A stretch of 64,000 bases of DNA from assembly GCF_902703175.1 (NCBI RefSeq), contig NZ_CACRYJ010000025.1, forward strand, positions 1 to 64,000. Direction: 5' to 3'. The notes under the pieces are model-generated. The model was not told the origin of the DNA and ran no database searches. It saw only the letters and a list, made by a program, of their open reading frames with translations. Shown piece by piece: positions 16,801 to 24,983 of the stretch. The DNA is from Occultella aeris. GTDB taxonomy: Bacteria > Actinomycetota > Actinomycetes > Actinomycetales > Beutenbergiaceae. A program made the translations under genes and the position numbers. Each line of letters starts with the position of its first letter. The first letter of the stretch is position 1.

Positions 16801-18395
16801 CCATCGGCGAGCTCCCCCGGGCGGTCAACGAGGCGGCGGCGGTGCCGGCGCTCTCGACGGCGGCCCTGGACGCAGCCGTGGTGCCTGCGGGCAACACGTC
16901 ACTGGCGCAGGTCAACTCGGCCTTCGCCGAACTCGAGGAGGCGGCCGCACAGACCGACCCGAACGCCCGCACGGCGCTGGGCCTGTACACGGACGACCAA
17001 CGCGACCAGTTGGCCGCACCGGTCACGCCGGACGCCGCCGGGGACATCCTGGCCCAGTGGGACTCCAACCTGTCCGGGGTCGCCTGGGGCGTCGGGTACA
17101 CCGGCGACGTGTGGATCTCCGACGCGGAGGAGATCGTGAACCAGCAGTACTCGACGGCCGGCGCGCCGGGCAGCCAGTTCCCGGCCAACTGGGGCGGCAC
17201 CTGGTCCGGCGACCTCGCGCAGGACTCCACGACCGGGGACCTGTGCCAGGTGAACGTCGGTGGGGACAACGGGATCCACTGCTTCGAGGAGGCGACGGGG
17301 GCGGCCACCACCACCCTCACCGGCTCCCCGTGGTCGTCCGTCTCCCAGCGCGGGCTGGCCTACAACGCGGCCGAGGACGTCTTCTACATCGGCGGTTGGA
17401 ACGAGGGCATCATCTACACGGTGGCGGGCACCACGCACGCCACCCCGGGTGAGACCCTGGCCGAGTGCACGCCGGAGGACCCGTCGATCGCGGGCATCGC
17501 GTACAACCCCACCTCGAACACGATCTGGTACGTGAACAGCGCGCTGGTCACGTCGTTCTTCCAGATCTCGCCCGAGGACTGCTCGACGATCACCACGGTC
17601 GCCTACCCGGTTGCCGGTGAAGGCCCGGGCTCCGGTCTGGACCTGGACGCCACCGGTGCCCTCTGGACGGCGAACCAGTTGACCGGCGAGGTGTACCTCG
17701 TGGACGTCGGCGACCCGAACGTCACGGACGTGCCGTGGCTGACGGTCACTCCGGCCGAGGGCACCGTGCGGGCCGGTCGGTCCGCCACCCTGGACGTCAC
17801 GGTGGACACCACGGGCCTGGCGCCCGGTGTGTACGGCGCGAACATCCTGGTGCAGACGAACGCCGGGCGGGTCCCGACGATCACGGTCCCGGTGACCCTG
17901 ATCGTCTCCGCCTACCAGGTCGGGGTGAACGCCGGTGGCGGCGCCTACACCGACGCCGGGGAGTTCGCCTGGTCCGCCGATCAGCCGCTCTCCGCGGGCG
18001 ACTGGGGCTGGACGGGGCAGCGCACCGAGACCGAGGCGACCGACCTCGCGATCGGCGGCACCACGGAGGACACGCTGTTCCAGACCCGGCGCACCGGGAT
18101 CTTCAGTTACGTGTTCACCGACGCGCCGGCCGGGACGTACGCGATCGACCTCGGGTTCGCCGAGTTCGACTCGGACTACCCGGAACGTGACCGCCTGTTC
18201 GACGTGCTGGTCAACGGCGAGTACGCGTTGGTCGCCGTGGACGTCGCGGAGGAGGCCGGCGGCCTGTGGGCCGACCAGCACACCGTGATCGTCGAGCACG
18301 AGGGCGGCGATCTGGTGGTCGAGCTGGCCAACCGGCGCAGCTACGAGTACCCGATCCTGAACACGCTGGCGGTCACCGAGCGGGGTGACCTGTGA
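13893..18395 (+). CDS. secreted multidomain S8 subtilisin-like serine protease
   Basis: Extracellular protein of 1500 residues. A signal peptide (about 1-34, cleaved near PAAA-EP) and a propeptide-like region are followed by an S8 catalytic domain (about 190-480) with an intact triad: D204 in IDSG, H250 in GHGTH, S422 in GTSMAAP, and oxyanion N352. Three carboxypeptidase-regulatory-like beta domains lie at about 491-570, 573-650 and 850-925; a region with Trp/Gly-rich propeller-like repeats at about 1050-1290; and a C-terminal malectin-like carbohydrate-binding domain at about 1340-1497. There is no LPXTG or membrane anchor. The GTG start has GGAGG 4 nt upstream. The architecture suggests a secreted protease acting on glycoproteins or the cell-wall surface. 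The promoter region contains the 11-bp repeat array. Confidence 0.93.
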   Translation: MRTPLMFARRLVVAASAAAAMVATMAVAIIPAAAEPTTPAVPATADEKFTDEAMSTLSAADSADFWIRFADRADLSAAAATADWDARGVAVHDALVQTAEAAQAGVVAELTAAGATFETHWISNAILVQGGSLDLARQAASSSDVLEIRQTTTYPAEEPVAGPTVETSSMGRNVLEWGISAINADDVWAEYGVTGEGITVANIDSGVQGDHPALAAQYRGLQADGTVVDDYNWFDVAGACDGSPCDTDGHGTHTMGTMIGTDGGANQIGVAPGADWIAANGCSTCADADLIASGEWVIAPTDAAGENADPTKRPHIVNNSWGSRNPSNDPFMEDVIAAWEAAGIFGTWSNGNSGPSCSTSGSPGSRTLTYSVGAFDSGGNIASFSARGPGQDGTIKPNIAAPGANVRSSVPGNAYGTASGTSMAAPHLAGAIALLWSAAPSLIGDIAGTQALLDATATDVDDTTCGGTAEDNNVWGEGRLDALALVQAAPTAEAGTLTGTVTNSDGGPIAGATVTVTGENERVLTTDENGAFTGTFVAGAYTVTATAFGYGSATADVTVVAEETVGVDLVLEAATSFAVSGTVTHEADGAPVAGATVAFTGAPIEPVTTGADGTYAVAVVPAGTYTVTITGDRCSAPFSTELVVDGDETLDAALVGLQDDYGYFCSVVTDGYRQGDTLLALTGDDAAVAVELPFAFPFYGGSYSTAYVATNGHVNFLAAVTAYANAALPTAAAPNAAVYGFWDDLTFGNGGTAYTASTTIDGEDAFVIEYRDVSPYSSTDTVSFSITLFAGGDVEIGYGPASNAENPRLLGNSATVGIENESGTIASQYSFNEAVLATGSSVRYELPPNGTVFGNVTDFNDGLAVAGATVTATPDDGGEPRTVSTDANGDYNLLLFFGAYTVDIEAPGYTTRTRDVVINVDGERNRFSPELKTGIATVAPPSYSWTLTEGQTRTADLTISNSGSAPLAYTIGELPRAVNEAAAVPALSTAALDAAVVPAGNTSLAQVNSAFAELEEAAAQTDPNARTALGLYTDDQRDQLAAPVTPDAAGDILAQWDSNLSGVAWGVGYTGDVWISDAEEIVNQQYSTAGAPGSQFPANWGGTWSGDLAQDSTTGDLCQVNVGGDNGIHCFEEATGAATTTLTGSPWSSVSQRGLAYNAAEDVFYIGGWNEGIIYTVAGTTHATPGETLAECTPEDPSIAGIAYNPTSNTIWYVNSALVTSFFQISPEDCSTITTVAYPVAGEGPGSGLDLDATGALWTANQLTGEVYLVDVGDPNVTDVPWLTVTPAEGTVRAGRSATLDVTVDTTGLAPGVYGANILVQTNAGRVPTITVPVTLIVSAYQVGVNAGGGAYTDAGEFAWSADQPLSAGDWGWTGQRTETEATDLAIGGTTEDTLFQTRRTGIFSYVFTDAPAGTYAIDLGFAEFDSDYPERDRLFDVLVNGEYALVAVDVAEEAGGLWADQHTVIVEHEGGDLVVELANRRSYEYPILNTLAVTERGDL

Positions 18396-18428
18396 GGTAG
18401 TTCCGTAGCGAAACGCCAGCACGACGGC

Positions 18429-18453
18429 GGCCGGGCACCTCGGGTGTCCGGCC
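18429..18453. terminator. bidirectional terminator
   Basis: GGCCGGGCAC (18429-18438) pairs with GTGTCCGGCC (18444-18453) around a 5-nt loop with one G-U pair, and flanking GAC/GTC extends it. It lies between the convergent subtilase and dehydrogenase genes and can serve both. Confidence 0.7.
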
Positions 18454-18498
18454 GTCGCCGCGTCCGGGGCCGGCCGGTCCGGCCGCCTGGGGCGGGGA

Positions 18499-19689
18499 CT
18501 ACGAGACGTCGAGCTCGACGATCCGGTCGTCGCCGTCGCGAACCTCGCCGCGACCGTCGGTGTTCGACGTCGCCACCCACAGCTCGCCGTCGGGCGTGAG
18601 CGTCACGGCCCGCAACCTGCCCAGCTGCAGATACGAGCTCGGCTCGCCCACGCCGTCGGGCGTGATCGGCACGTACCAGAGCCGCTCGCCGCGCAGCGCG
18701 GCGAGCCAGACGCCGGTGTCCGTCACCGCGATGCCCGACGGCGAGGCCTCCGACGTCGGCCAGGTCACCACGGGATCGAGGTACTCGCCGGTCCCGGCCC
18801 AGCCCTCGACGTGCGGCCAGCCGTAGTTGCCGCCCGGGGTGATGATGTTGAGCTCGTCGAGGTTGTTCTGCCCGAACTCGGAGGCATACAGCTGTCCGTC
18901 GCTGGTCCAGCCGAGGCCCTGGACGTTGCGGTGGCCGTAGCTGTACACCTCGGTGCCGAACGGGTTGCCGGGCGCCGGCTCACCGGTCGTGGTCAGGCGC
19001 AGGATCTTGCCGCCGAGGCTGTCCAGATCCTGCGCCCGGGACGTCCGGCCGGCATCGCCGGTGCTCACGTACAGGAAGCCGTCCGGGCCGAAGGCGAGCC
19101 GGCCACCGTTGTGGTTCCCGGCGGCGGGGATGCCGTCCAGGACCACCCGCGGGCCGGTCAGGGCGTCGCCGTCGAGGTCCATCCGGATCACCCGGTTGTC
19201 GGCGCTCGTGGTCAGGTACAGGTACACGCCGCCGTCCGGCCCGACGGCGATCCCGAGCAGACCGCCCTCGCCGCCGTGCTGGACGTCCGGCACGGCGCCG
19301 CCCGGCCCACTGGCATCCAGCGCGGTGACGGCGTCGCCGGTGACCCGCAGCACCCGTCCGGAGTCCCGCTCGGTGACGAGTGCGGAGCCGTCGGGAGCGA
19401 ACGCGACGCCCCAGGGCGTCTGCAGCCCGGTGGCGATCGTGGCGCCGACGCGCACGTCGGTGATCTCGGCCGGCGGGCCCGACGGCGGGGGTGTCGTCTC
19501 GGTGGGTCCGTCCGGTTCGGTGGTGGTGGGCTCGGGCTCGGTGGGGCCGGCCGGGGTGGTCGCGCTCGGCTCGGGGACGGGGCCGCCCTCCGGATCCGCG
19601 GTGCAGCCGGCCGCGAGCGCGAGGGTGGCGGCCATCAGCAGCACGCGTGCAGGTCGGACGCTCCGAGAGGGCCGGCTGGTCCGTCGCAT
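18499..19689 (-). CDS. PQQ-dependent sugar dehydrogenase-like lipoprotein
   Basis: Lipoprotein of 396 residues: type II signal peptide with lipobox LAAGC (lipidated C29), a Pro/Thr/Glu-rich spacer to about residue 75, then a six-bladed propeller of the soluble glucose/sorbosone dehydrogenase family (TPWGVAFAPDG, LVTERDSGRV, GEGGLLGI, GNHNGG, YSYGHRN). The HNGG and GHRN segments are typical of the active-site face. Substrate and true cofactor are unknown; homologues are not all PQQ enzymes. Its AGGAG overlaps the stop codon of the RibD-type gene 8 nt upstream, so translation is coupled to that gene. Confidence 0.9.
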   Translation of the reverse strand: MRRTSRPSRSVRPARVLLMAATLALAAGCTADPEGGPVPEPSATTPAGPTEPEPTTTEPDGPTETTPPPSGPPAEITDVRVGATIATGLQTPWGVAFAPDGSALVTERDSGRVLRVTGDAVTALDASGPGGAVPDVQHGGEGGLLGIAVGPDGGVYLYLTTSADNRVIRMDLDGDALTGPRVVLDGIPAAGNHNGGRLAFGPDGFLYVSTGDAGRTSRAQDLDSLGGKILRLTTTGEPAPGNPFGTEVYSYGHRNVQGLGWTSDGQLYASEFGQNNLDELNIITPGGNYGWPHVEGWAGTGEYLDPVVTWPTSEASPSGIAVTDTGVWLAALRGERLWYVPITPDGVGEPSSYLQLGRLRAVTLTPDGELWVATSNTDGRGEVRDGDDRIVELDVS

Positions 19690-19697
19690 CGTCGCTC

Positions 19698-20480
19698 CTA
19701 GGCGTCTCGGCGCTGGTACCGCAGGAACAGCATGTCACCGGCGGACGCCGCGTGCGCGAGGCGCATGCCCAGGGTTCGCTGCGGGCCGCCTCGGGCGATC
19801 CGTCCGGCCGGGCCGCCCTCGAGGACCGGGCTCACGGTCAGGCACACCTCGTCCACGGCGTCCGCGCCGATCAGGGTGCCGAACAGGTGCGGGCCACCCT
19901 CACAGAGCATCTGGGTCAGGCCACGCCCGGCGAGTTCGCGACGCATGGCGTGGGCGTCGATGCCCCCGGGCACGCCGGCCCCGCTCGTCACCGGTGCGTT
20001 GCCGGGCCCGTCGCACACGATGACGTCGGCGACCTGCGCCAGGGCCGCACGTTGTGACTCGGGCGCAGCCGGGCCGGTGAACACGATCGGCCGCACGGGT
20101 GCGTCGGTGAACACCGCTGACGTCGGGTCCAGGGCCAGCCGTGCGGACACGATCGCGAACACGGGGTGCTCGGCCAGCCCGTGCTCCCGGCGCCAGGCGG
20201 CATCCGGCTCGGGCAGCCGCATCCCCACGTACCCCTCGGCGCGGACGGTCCCGGCGCCGACGATCACCACGTCGCAGAGCCGGCGCAGGGTGTCGAAGAC
20301 CTGCTTGTCGGCCGCGTTGTTGAGGGCACCGGACAGGCCGTCGTGAGTGGCGGCGCCGTCGATGCTCGCGATGAAGTTCACCCGCAGGTGCGGCCGGTCG
20401 CGATCGGCGACGGCGTAGGCGGCGAGCAGGTCGCCGGTGTCGAAGGCCGGCTCGTCGGCGGGTTCTGGTGAGGTGCTCAT
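19698..20480 (-). CDS. RibD C-terminal-type pyrimidine reductase family protein
   Basis: Single-domain reductase of 260 residues with the DHFR-like fold of the RibD C-terminal domain: RVNFIASIDGAAT near the start, VIVGAGTVRAEGY for NADPH binding, and CEGGPHLFGTL near the end. It lacks the deaminase domain of bifunctional RibD. I placed the start at ATG 20480, 11 nt after the folP-type stop; the frame is open further upstream but within the folP-type gene. In riboflavin synthesis such proteins reduce the ribosyl side chain, but the context here (pterin genes upstream, quinoprotein-like gene downstream) leaves open a pterin substrate. Confidence 0.85.
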   Translation of the reverse strand: MSTSPEPADEPAFDTGDLLAAYAVADRDRPHLRVNFIASIDGAATHDGLSGALNNAADKQVFDTLRRLCDVVIVGAGTVRAEGYVGMRLPEPDAAWRREHGLAEHPVFAIVSARLALDPTSAVFTDAPVRPIVFTGPAAPESQRAALAQVADVIVCDGPGNAPVTSGAGVPGGIDAHAMRRELAGRGLTQMLCEGGPHLFGTLIGADAVDEVCLTVSPVLEGGPAGRIARGGPQRTLGMRLAHAASAGDMLFLRYQRRDA

Positions 20481-20490
20481 CGAGGACCCA

Positions 20491-21393
20491 TCACATGTTG
20501 TGCCGGGTCCAGGCGGGCTCGCGCAGCCCGAGCACGGCCTCGGCCATCCGGATCGTCTGCACGGTCGGCGCGACGTTGTGAGCACGCACGATCCGGGCGC
20601 CCCGCTCGATGCACATCACGGTCGCGGCGAGGGTGCCGACCAGCCGCTCCCCGCGCGGGGCATCGAGGGTCTCCCCCACGAAGTCCTTGTTGGACAGCGC
20701 CACCAGGGTGGGCAGGCCGATCTCGGTGATCTCGGCCAGGCGGCGGGTGATCTCCAGGGAGTGCAGCGTGTTCTTGTTCAGGTCGTGGCCCGGGTCGATC
20801 ACGATCCGGTCCGGCGTGATCCCGGCCGCGAGCGCCACCTCGACCTTGTCACGCAGGAACTGCGCGATCTCGGCCACGACGTCGCCGTACGTCGGCCGCG
20901 GATGGTGCCGGTGCGGCTGCGCGATCGAGTGGGCGATCACCACGGTGGCGCTGGTCCCGGCGACGGCCTCGGCCATCCCGTCCACCCGCAGTCCCATCGT
21001 GTCGTTGATGACGTCGGCGCCGGCGGCCACGCAGGCCCGGGCCACCTCCGGGCGGTAGGTGTCCACGGAGATCACCACGTCGGACGCCGCCCGGATCCCC
21101 TCGATCACGCCGAGCACCCGGTCGAGCTCCTCGGCGACGCTGAGCTCGGGGGTGTCCGGCGAGAACGCCATGCCGCCCACGTCCACCCAGTCCGCGCCGT
21201 CGTCCGCGGCACGCACCGCCGCGGACACCGCCGCGTCGAGCGCGAAGGTGGCTCCGCCGTCGTAGAAGGAGTCCGGGGTGCGGTTCACGATGGCCATCAC
21301 CGCCACCCGGTTCGCGAAGTCGAAGGTGCGCGAACCGATCGTGCGGGGGGTCAGGCGGCTGACCTGGTCCGGGCAGAGCGTTGCGTGCGTCAT
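20491..21393 (-). CDS. FolP2-like dihydropteroate synthase family protein
   Basis: TIM-barrel pterin-binding protein of 300 residues. MAIVNRTPDSFYDGG, DVGG, SVDTYRPEVA, INDT, the DPGHDLNKNT segment and ALSNKDFVGET match the mycobacterial FolP2 type more than FolP1: the second loop reads GGMAFSPDT instead of the usual GGESTRPG, and the C-terminal segment is VRAHNV. FolP2 proteins are paralogues for which DHPS activity has been doubted. ATG 21393 has GGAGGA 10 nt upstream; earlier in-frame ATGs lack a good ribosome binding site. The gene is in the folE-to-dehydrogenase run and tightly linked to the RibD-type gene. Confidence 0.88.
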   Translation of the reverse strand: MTHATLCPDQVSRLTPRTIGSRTFDFANRVAVMAIVNRTPDSFYDGGATFALDAAVSAAVRAADDGADWVDVGGMAFSPDTPELSVAEELDRVLGVIEGIRAASDVVISVDTYRPEVARACVAAGADVINDTMGLRVDGMAEAVAGTSATVVIAHSIAQPHRHHPRPTYGDVVAEIAQFLRDKVEVALAAGITPDRIVIDPGHDLNKNTLHSLEITRRLAEITEIGLPTLVALSNKDFVGETLDAPRGERLVGTLAATVMCIERGARIVRAHNVAPTVQTIRMAEAVLGLREPAWTRHNM

Positions 21394-21499
21394 CGTGGCG
21401 CGGTCCTCCATGCCGGGATCCCCGGGTACGCGTCCCATCGTGCCATCCCGCGCCGACGTGACCGAGCTGACGTGGCTGCCACCACAGCACTCCCGACGC

Positions 21500-22753
21500 T
21501 CAGAGCTCGGCGATCCCGACCTCCGGGTCGGCCAGCCGGGCCACGTCCACCGCGCGGCCGGACGCGATCAGGGCGTCGATCGCCTCGTTCACGTCCCAGA
21601 CGTTGACGTTCATCCCGGCGACCACGCGGGCACCGTCGTCGGGTCCGGCGACCCAGAACGCGATGAACTCGCCGCCTCCCACGTCGCCGCGGTAGACCAC
21701 CCGGGAGCCGGGCATCAGGTCGCCGTATCCGGAGAACTCCATGCCCAGGTCGAACTGGTCGGTATAGAAGTACGGCGCCCGGTCGAAACTGACGTCCTGG
21801 CCGAGCATCGAGCGGGCCGCGGCGGCGCCCTGACGTTCGGCGTTCGCCCAGTGGTCCACATGCAGGTGCGTGCCGAGCACCGGGTGGAACGCGCTCGCGA
21901 CGTCACCGGCCGCGTACACGTCCGCGAGGCCGTCGCCGTCGCCGTCGGCGCACAGCGCGGCGTCCACGACCACGCCGCCGTCGACCCGAAGCCCGGCAGC
22001 CTGCGCCAGTTCGGTGTTGGGCGCGGCGCCCACTCCGACCACGACCACGTCGGCGCCGACCACCTCGCCCTCGGCCAGGCGCACCCCGGTGACCTCGGAC
22101 TCCCCCACGAAGCCGGCGACCTCGACCCTCATCCGCACGTCCACGCCGTTGCGGGCGTGCAGCGCGCCGAAGTACGCCCCGAGCTCAGCGCCGAGCGCAG
22201 GCTCGAGCGGGACGTCCTCGCGGCCGAGCACGGTCACCTGGTTGCCGTAGCCGCGGGCGGCCGCGGCCACCTCGAGCCCGATCCAACCGGCACCGACGAT
22301 GACGACGCGACGGCCGCCGTCGGCCAGAGTGGCGCGCAGCGCCTCGGAGTCGGCGAACGTGCGCAGGTAGTACACGCCGCGCAGGTCCGGGTAGGCGTCC
22401 CCGCGCAGGTGCCGCGAGGACGCACCCGTGGCGAGCAGGACCTTGTCGTAGCCGAGCGTCTCGCCGCCGGCGAGCAGCACCTCGTGCGCGGCCGGGCGCA
22501 GTTCGCGCACCGGGGTGCCGCGGCGCAGCTCCACACTGTTCTCGGCGTACCAGGACTCCGGGTGCACCTGCGGCTCGGCCCGGTCGGCCGACCCGGCGAG
22601 GAACTCCTTCGACAGCGGCGGGCGGATGTAGGGCACCTCGTCCTCGGCGGCGAACAGCACCACCCGGCCGGTGAAACCCTGCTCGCGCAGAGTGGTCGCG
22701 GCGGTGGCTCCGGCCAGCCCGCCACCGATGATCACGAACGTCTGCTCAGCCAT
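21500..22753 (-). CDS. FAD-dependent oxidoreductase, ferredoxin/rubredoxin reductase type
   Basis: Pyridine-nucleotide disulfide-family flavoprotein of 417 residues without the redox cysteine pair: FAD loop GGGLAGATAA, NAD(P) loop VGAGWIGLEVA mid-protein, the second FAD motif VYAAGDVAS, and a reductase C-terminal dimer domain. This is the architecture of ferredoxin, rubredoxin or putidaredoxin reductases. ATG 22753 has AAGGA 8 nt upstream; an ATG 9 nt earlier has no usable spacing. It lies 27 nt after folE. No ferredoxin gene is nearby, so the electron acceptor is not evident. Confidence 0.92.
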   Translation of the reverse strand: MAEQTFVIIGGGLAGATAATTLREQGFTGRVVLFAAEDEVPYIRPPLSKEFLAGSADRAEPQVHPESWYAENSVELRRGTPVRELRPAAHEVLLAGGETLGYDKVLLATGASSRHLRGDAYPDLRGVYYLRTFADSEALRATLADGGRRVVIVGAGWIGLEVAAAARGYGNQVTVLGREDVPLEPALGAELGAYFGALHARNGVDVRMRVEVAGFVGESEVTGVRLAEGEVVGADVVVVGVGAAPNTELAQAAGLRVDGGVVVDAALCADGDGDGLADVYAAGDVASAFHPVLGTHLHVDHWANAERQGAAAARSMLGQDVSFDRAPYFYTDQFDLGMEFSGYGDLMPGSRVVYRGDVGGGEFIAFWVAGPDDGARVVAGMNVNVWDVNEAIDALIASGRAVDVARLADPEVGIAEL

Positions 22754-22780
22754 GACTCTCATCCTTCTCGGTATCGGACC

Positions 22781-23455
22781 TCAGCGCAGCCCGGTGAGGG
22801 CGAGGAACTCGCTACGCGAGCGCGCGTCGTCGCGCAACACGCCGTGCAGGGCGCTGGTCACCGTCCGCGCACCCCGCACGCCGACGCCGCGCAGGGACAT
22901 GCACTCGTGCTCGGCATCGAGGACCACACCCACCCCGCGGGGTTCGAGCCGCTCGGCGAGGAAGTCGGCGATCTGCTGGGTGAGGCGCTCCTGGACCTGC
23001 AGGTCACGCGCGAAGTGCTCCACCACCCGGGCCAGCTTGGACAGCCCCACGAGCCGTGACCCGGGCAGGTAGGCCACGTGCGCGATACCGGTGAACGGCA
23101 GCAGGTGATGCTCGCACAGGGACTGGAACGGCACGTCGCGGACCAGCACGAGCTCGTTGTAGTTCTCGTCGTTGCCGAACGTGGTGAGGGTGAACGCGCG
23201 CGGGGTGAGCATCTCCAGGTAGGCGTCCACGACCCGCCGGGGCGTGTCCCGCAGGTGCGGTCCGCGCACGTCGCGGCCGAGGGCCACGAGGAGGTCGCCG
23301 ACGGCGGTGATCGCCTTCGCGCGGTCGATCGGTGGATCGTCGGTCGGCCCGTGCCGGCGGTCGACGGCGTCGCTCGGGTCGACGGCGTCGCTCGGTTGCC
23401 CGGGGGCGAACCGAAGGCTCGGCGGCTCGGCCGTGAGGGTGGTCAGGTCATCCAT
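22781..23455 (-). CDS. folE: GTP cyclohydrolase I
   Basis: Protein of 224 residues converting GTP to dihydroneopterin triphosphate, first step of folate/pterin synthesis. The zinc and active-site motif CEHHLLPFTG, the upstream RVVDAYLEM segment and the C-terminal MSLRGVGV segment are intact; only the first 45 or so residues are variable. ATG 23455 is 6 nt from a TACGGT -10-like hexamer (23462-23467), indicating a leaderless mRNA. It is the first gene of the minus-strand run that includes the FolP2-like and RibD-type genes. Confidence 0.96.
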   Translation of the reverse strand: MDDLTTLTAEPPSLRFAPGQPSDAVDPSDAVDRRHGPTDDPPIDRAKAITAVGDLLVALGRDVRGPHLRDTPRRVVDAYLEMLTPRAFTLTTFGNDENYNELVLVRDVPFQSLCEHHLLPFTGIAHVAYLPGSRLVGLSKLARVVEHFARDLQVQERLTQQIADFLAERLEPRGVGVVLDAEHECMSLRGVGVRGARTVTSALHGVLRDDARSRSEFLALTGLR

Positions 23456-23479
23456 GGACCGACCGTAGATCCGCTCCCG

Positions 23480-23499
23480 AACTTTCGTCCAGCAAAGTT
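23480..23499. promoter_or_regulatory. palindrome in the folE/regulator divergent promoter region
   Basis: AACTTT (23480-23485) and AAAGTT (23494-23499) form a perfect inverted repeat with an 8-nt spacer in the 70-bp gap. It covers the -35 zone of the leaderless folE promoter (-10 TACGGT, 23467-23462) and lies upstream of the leaderless promoter of the divergent regulator (-10 TAGAGT, 23513-23518, 7 nt from its ATG). It is a plausible operator for the adjacent winged-helix regulator. Confidence 0.5.
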
Positions 23500-23525
23500 G
23501 TTTTTAGAAGCGTAGAGTCGCGCTC

Positions 23526-24197
23526 ATGGTCATGGACGTCACCCACCGGCTCGCTGCGCTGGAGCACCCGACGCGCCGCGCGCTGTACGACCTGATCGCC
23601 GAGTCCACCGAGCCCATGGGACGGGAGGCCGCGGCGGGTGCGCTCGGGCTGAGCCGCAGCACCGCCGCGTTCCACCTGGACGCGCTGGCCACCGCCGGAC
23701 TGCTCGCCGTCGAGTTCCGGCGGCCGGGCGGGCGCCGCGGTCCCGGGGCCGGCCGCCCGACGAAGCTGTACACGCCCGCCGCCGAAGAGATCTCGGTGTC
23801 CGTGCCGCCCCGGCGCTACGAGCTCGCCGCGGACCTGTTCGCCGGGGCGATCGCCGAGTCCGCACGCACCGGCGCCGGCGTCCGGGACGTGCTCCGCGAA
23901 CGCGCGGCTGCCGACGGCCGCGCTCGCGGCGAGCGCGCGGGCACGTTCGAGGCGGCGCTGGCGAGCGTGGGCTTCACCCCGCGGGAGGAGCCGGCAGGTG
24001 ACCTGGTGATGGGCAACTGCCCGTTCCATCAGCTCGCGCAGGCGCACACGGAACTGGTCTGCGAGCTCAACTACTCGCTCGTGCGAGGCATGGCCGAGGG
24101 CGCCGCGTGCGGACGGCGGGTGGTCGCCGATCCCGGCGCCGGGCGCTGCTGCGTCCGGGCCGAGGCCAGCCCCGAACGGGGCGCCGGTCCACCCTGA
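23526..24197 (+). CDS. SufR-like winged-helix regulator with a cysteine cluster
   Basis: Protein of 223 residues with an N-terminal ArsR/DeoR-type winged helix (about 5-65; LGLSRSTAAFHLDAL is the recognition segment), a Gly/Arg-rich wing, and a C-terminal sensor domain with C165 and H168 (NCPFH), C179 (LVC), C195 and C208-C209 (GRCC). This pattern matches actinobacterial iron-sulfur regulators related to SufR, so the protein may sense Fe-S status, redox or metals. No suf gene is nearby. The start fits a leaderless promoter (TAGAGT 7 nt upstream). It is divergent from folE across a palindrome and may control that run. Confidence 0.85.
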   Translation: MVMDVTHRLAALEHPTRRALYDLIAESTEPMGREAAAGALGLSRSTAAFHLDALATAGLLAVEFRRPGGRRGPGAGRPTKLYTPAAEEISVSVPPRRYELAADLFAGAIAESARTGAGVRDVLRERAAADGRARGERAGTFEAALASVGFTPREEPAGDLVMGNCPFHQLAQAHTELVCELNYSLVRGMAEGAACGRRVVADPGAGRCCVRAEASPERGAGPP

Positions 24198-24212
24198 CCG
24201 AGCGCCCGGACG

Positions 24213-24983
24213 TCAGTCCCGGTCCTCGGAGTTGATCGACGCCGCGAACCGGCGCACCACCGACCGTGGCGCCGCCCGGGACAGGAACGCGATCGTGCGG
24301 TAGAGGGCACCCGGGACGCTCATGACGACGCCACGCTCGAGGTCCCGCAGCGAGGTGGCGACGAGGTGGTCGACGTCCACGTACATCCAGTCGGGCATCC
24401 TCGACATGTCGATCTCGGCGCGGTCATGGAACTCGGTGCGCACGAACCCTGGGCAGAGCGCCTGGACGCGGACGCCGTGGGGGGCGACGTCCGTGGCGAG
24501 GCCCTCGGAGAACTGCAGCACCCAGGCCTTCGAGGCCGAGTAGGTGCTGCCCCGGCCGGGCAGCATGGACGCGATCGAGGCGACGTTGATGATGGCGCCG
24601 TTGCCGCGCTCGACCATGCCGGGCAGCGCCGCGTGGGTCAGCCGCAGCACCGCTTCGACGTTCACGGCGAGCTGGCGGCGCAGGTCCGCCTCGTCGGCGT
24701 CCAGGAACGGCGTGCCGACGGCGAGGCCTGCGTTGTTGACGAGGGTGCGGATGTCGGGGTGGCCGAGTCGGGCGGCGACGGCGTCCATCCCGGTCGAGGT
24801 GGCCAGGTCGGCGCCGAGCACCTCAACACCCGGGGCTCCGATCGCCCGGCATTCGGCGGCGACCTCCTCGAGGCGGGCGGTGCTGCGGGCGACCAGGACC
24901 AGGGCGTTGCCCCGGCGCGCGAGGTGCCGGGCGAACGTGAGGCCGATGCCGGACGAGGCGCCGGTGATGAGAGCTGTGGGCAT
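24213..24983 (-). CDS. short-chain dehydrogenase/reductase
   Basis: Classical SDR of 256 residues: cofactor loop TGASSGIG (7-14), a basic ARS after the second strand suggesting NADP, NNAG (83-86), and catalytic S136, Y148 and K152 (YSASK). The C-terminal extension after 200 carries hydrophobic and basic residues as in membrane-associated SDRs acting on lipids. I set ATG 24983 because a TACGCT -10-like hexamer lies 6 nt upstream (24990-24995); the frame is open for 34 more codons without a better start. Substrate unknown. It is convergent with the SufR-like gene, 15 nt apart. Confidence 0.9.
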   Translation of the reverse strand: MPTALITGASSGIGLTFARHLARRGNALVLVARSTARLEEVAAECRAIGAPGVEVLGADLATSTGMDAVAARLGHPDIRTLVNNAGLAVGTPFLDADEADLRRQLAVNVEAVLRLTHAALPGMVERGNGAIINVASIASMLPGRGSTYSASKAWVLQFSEGLATDVAPHGVRVQALCPGFVRTEFHDRAEIDMSRMPDWMYVDVDHLVATSLRDLERGVVMSVPGALYRTIAFLSRAAPRSVVRRFAASINSEDRD

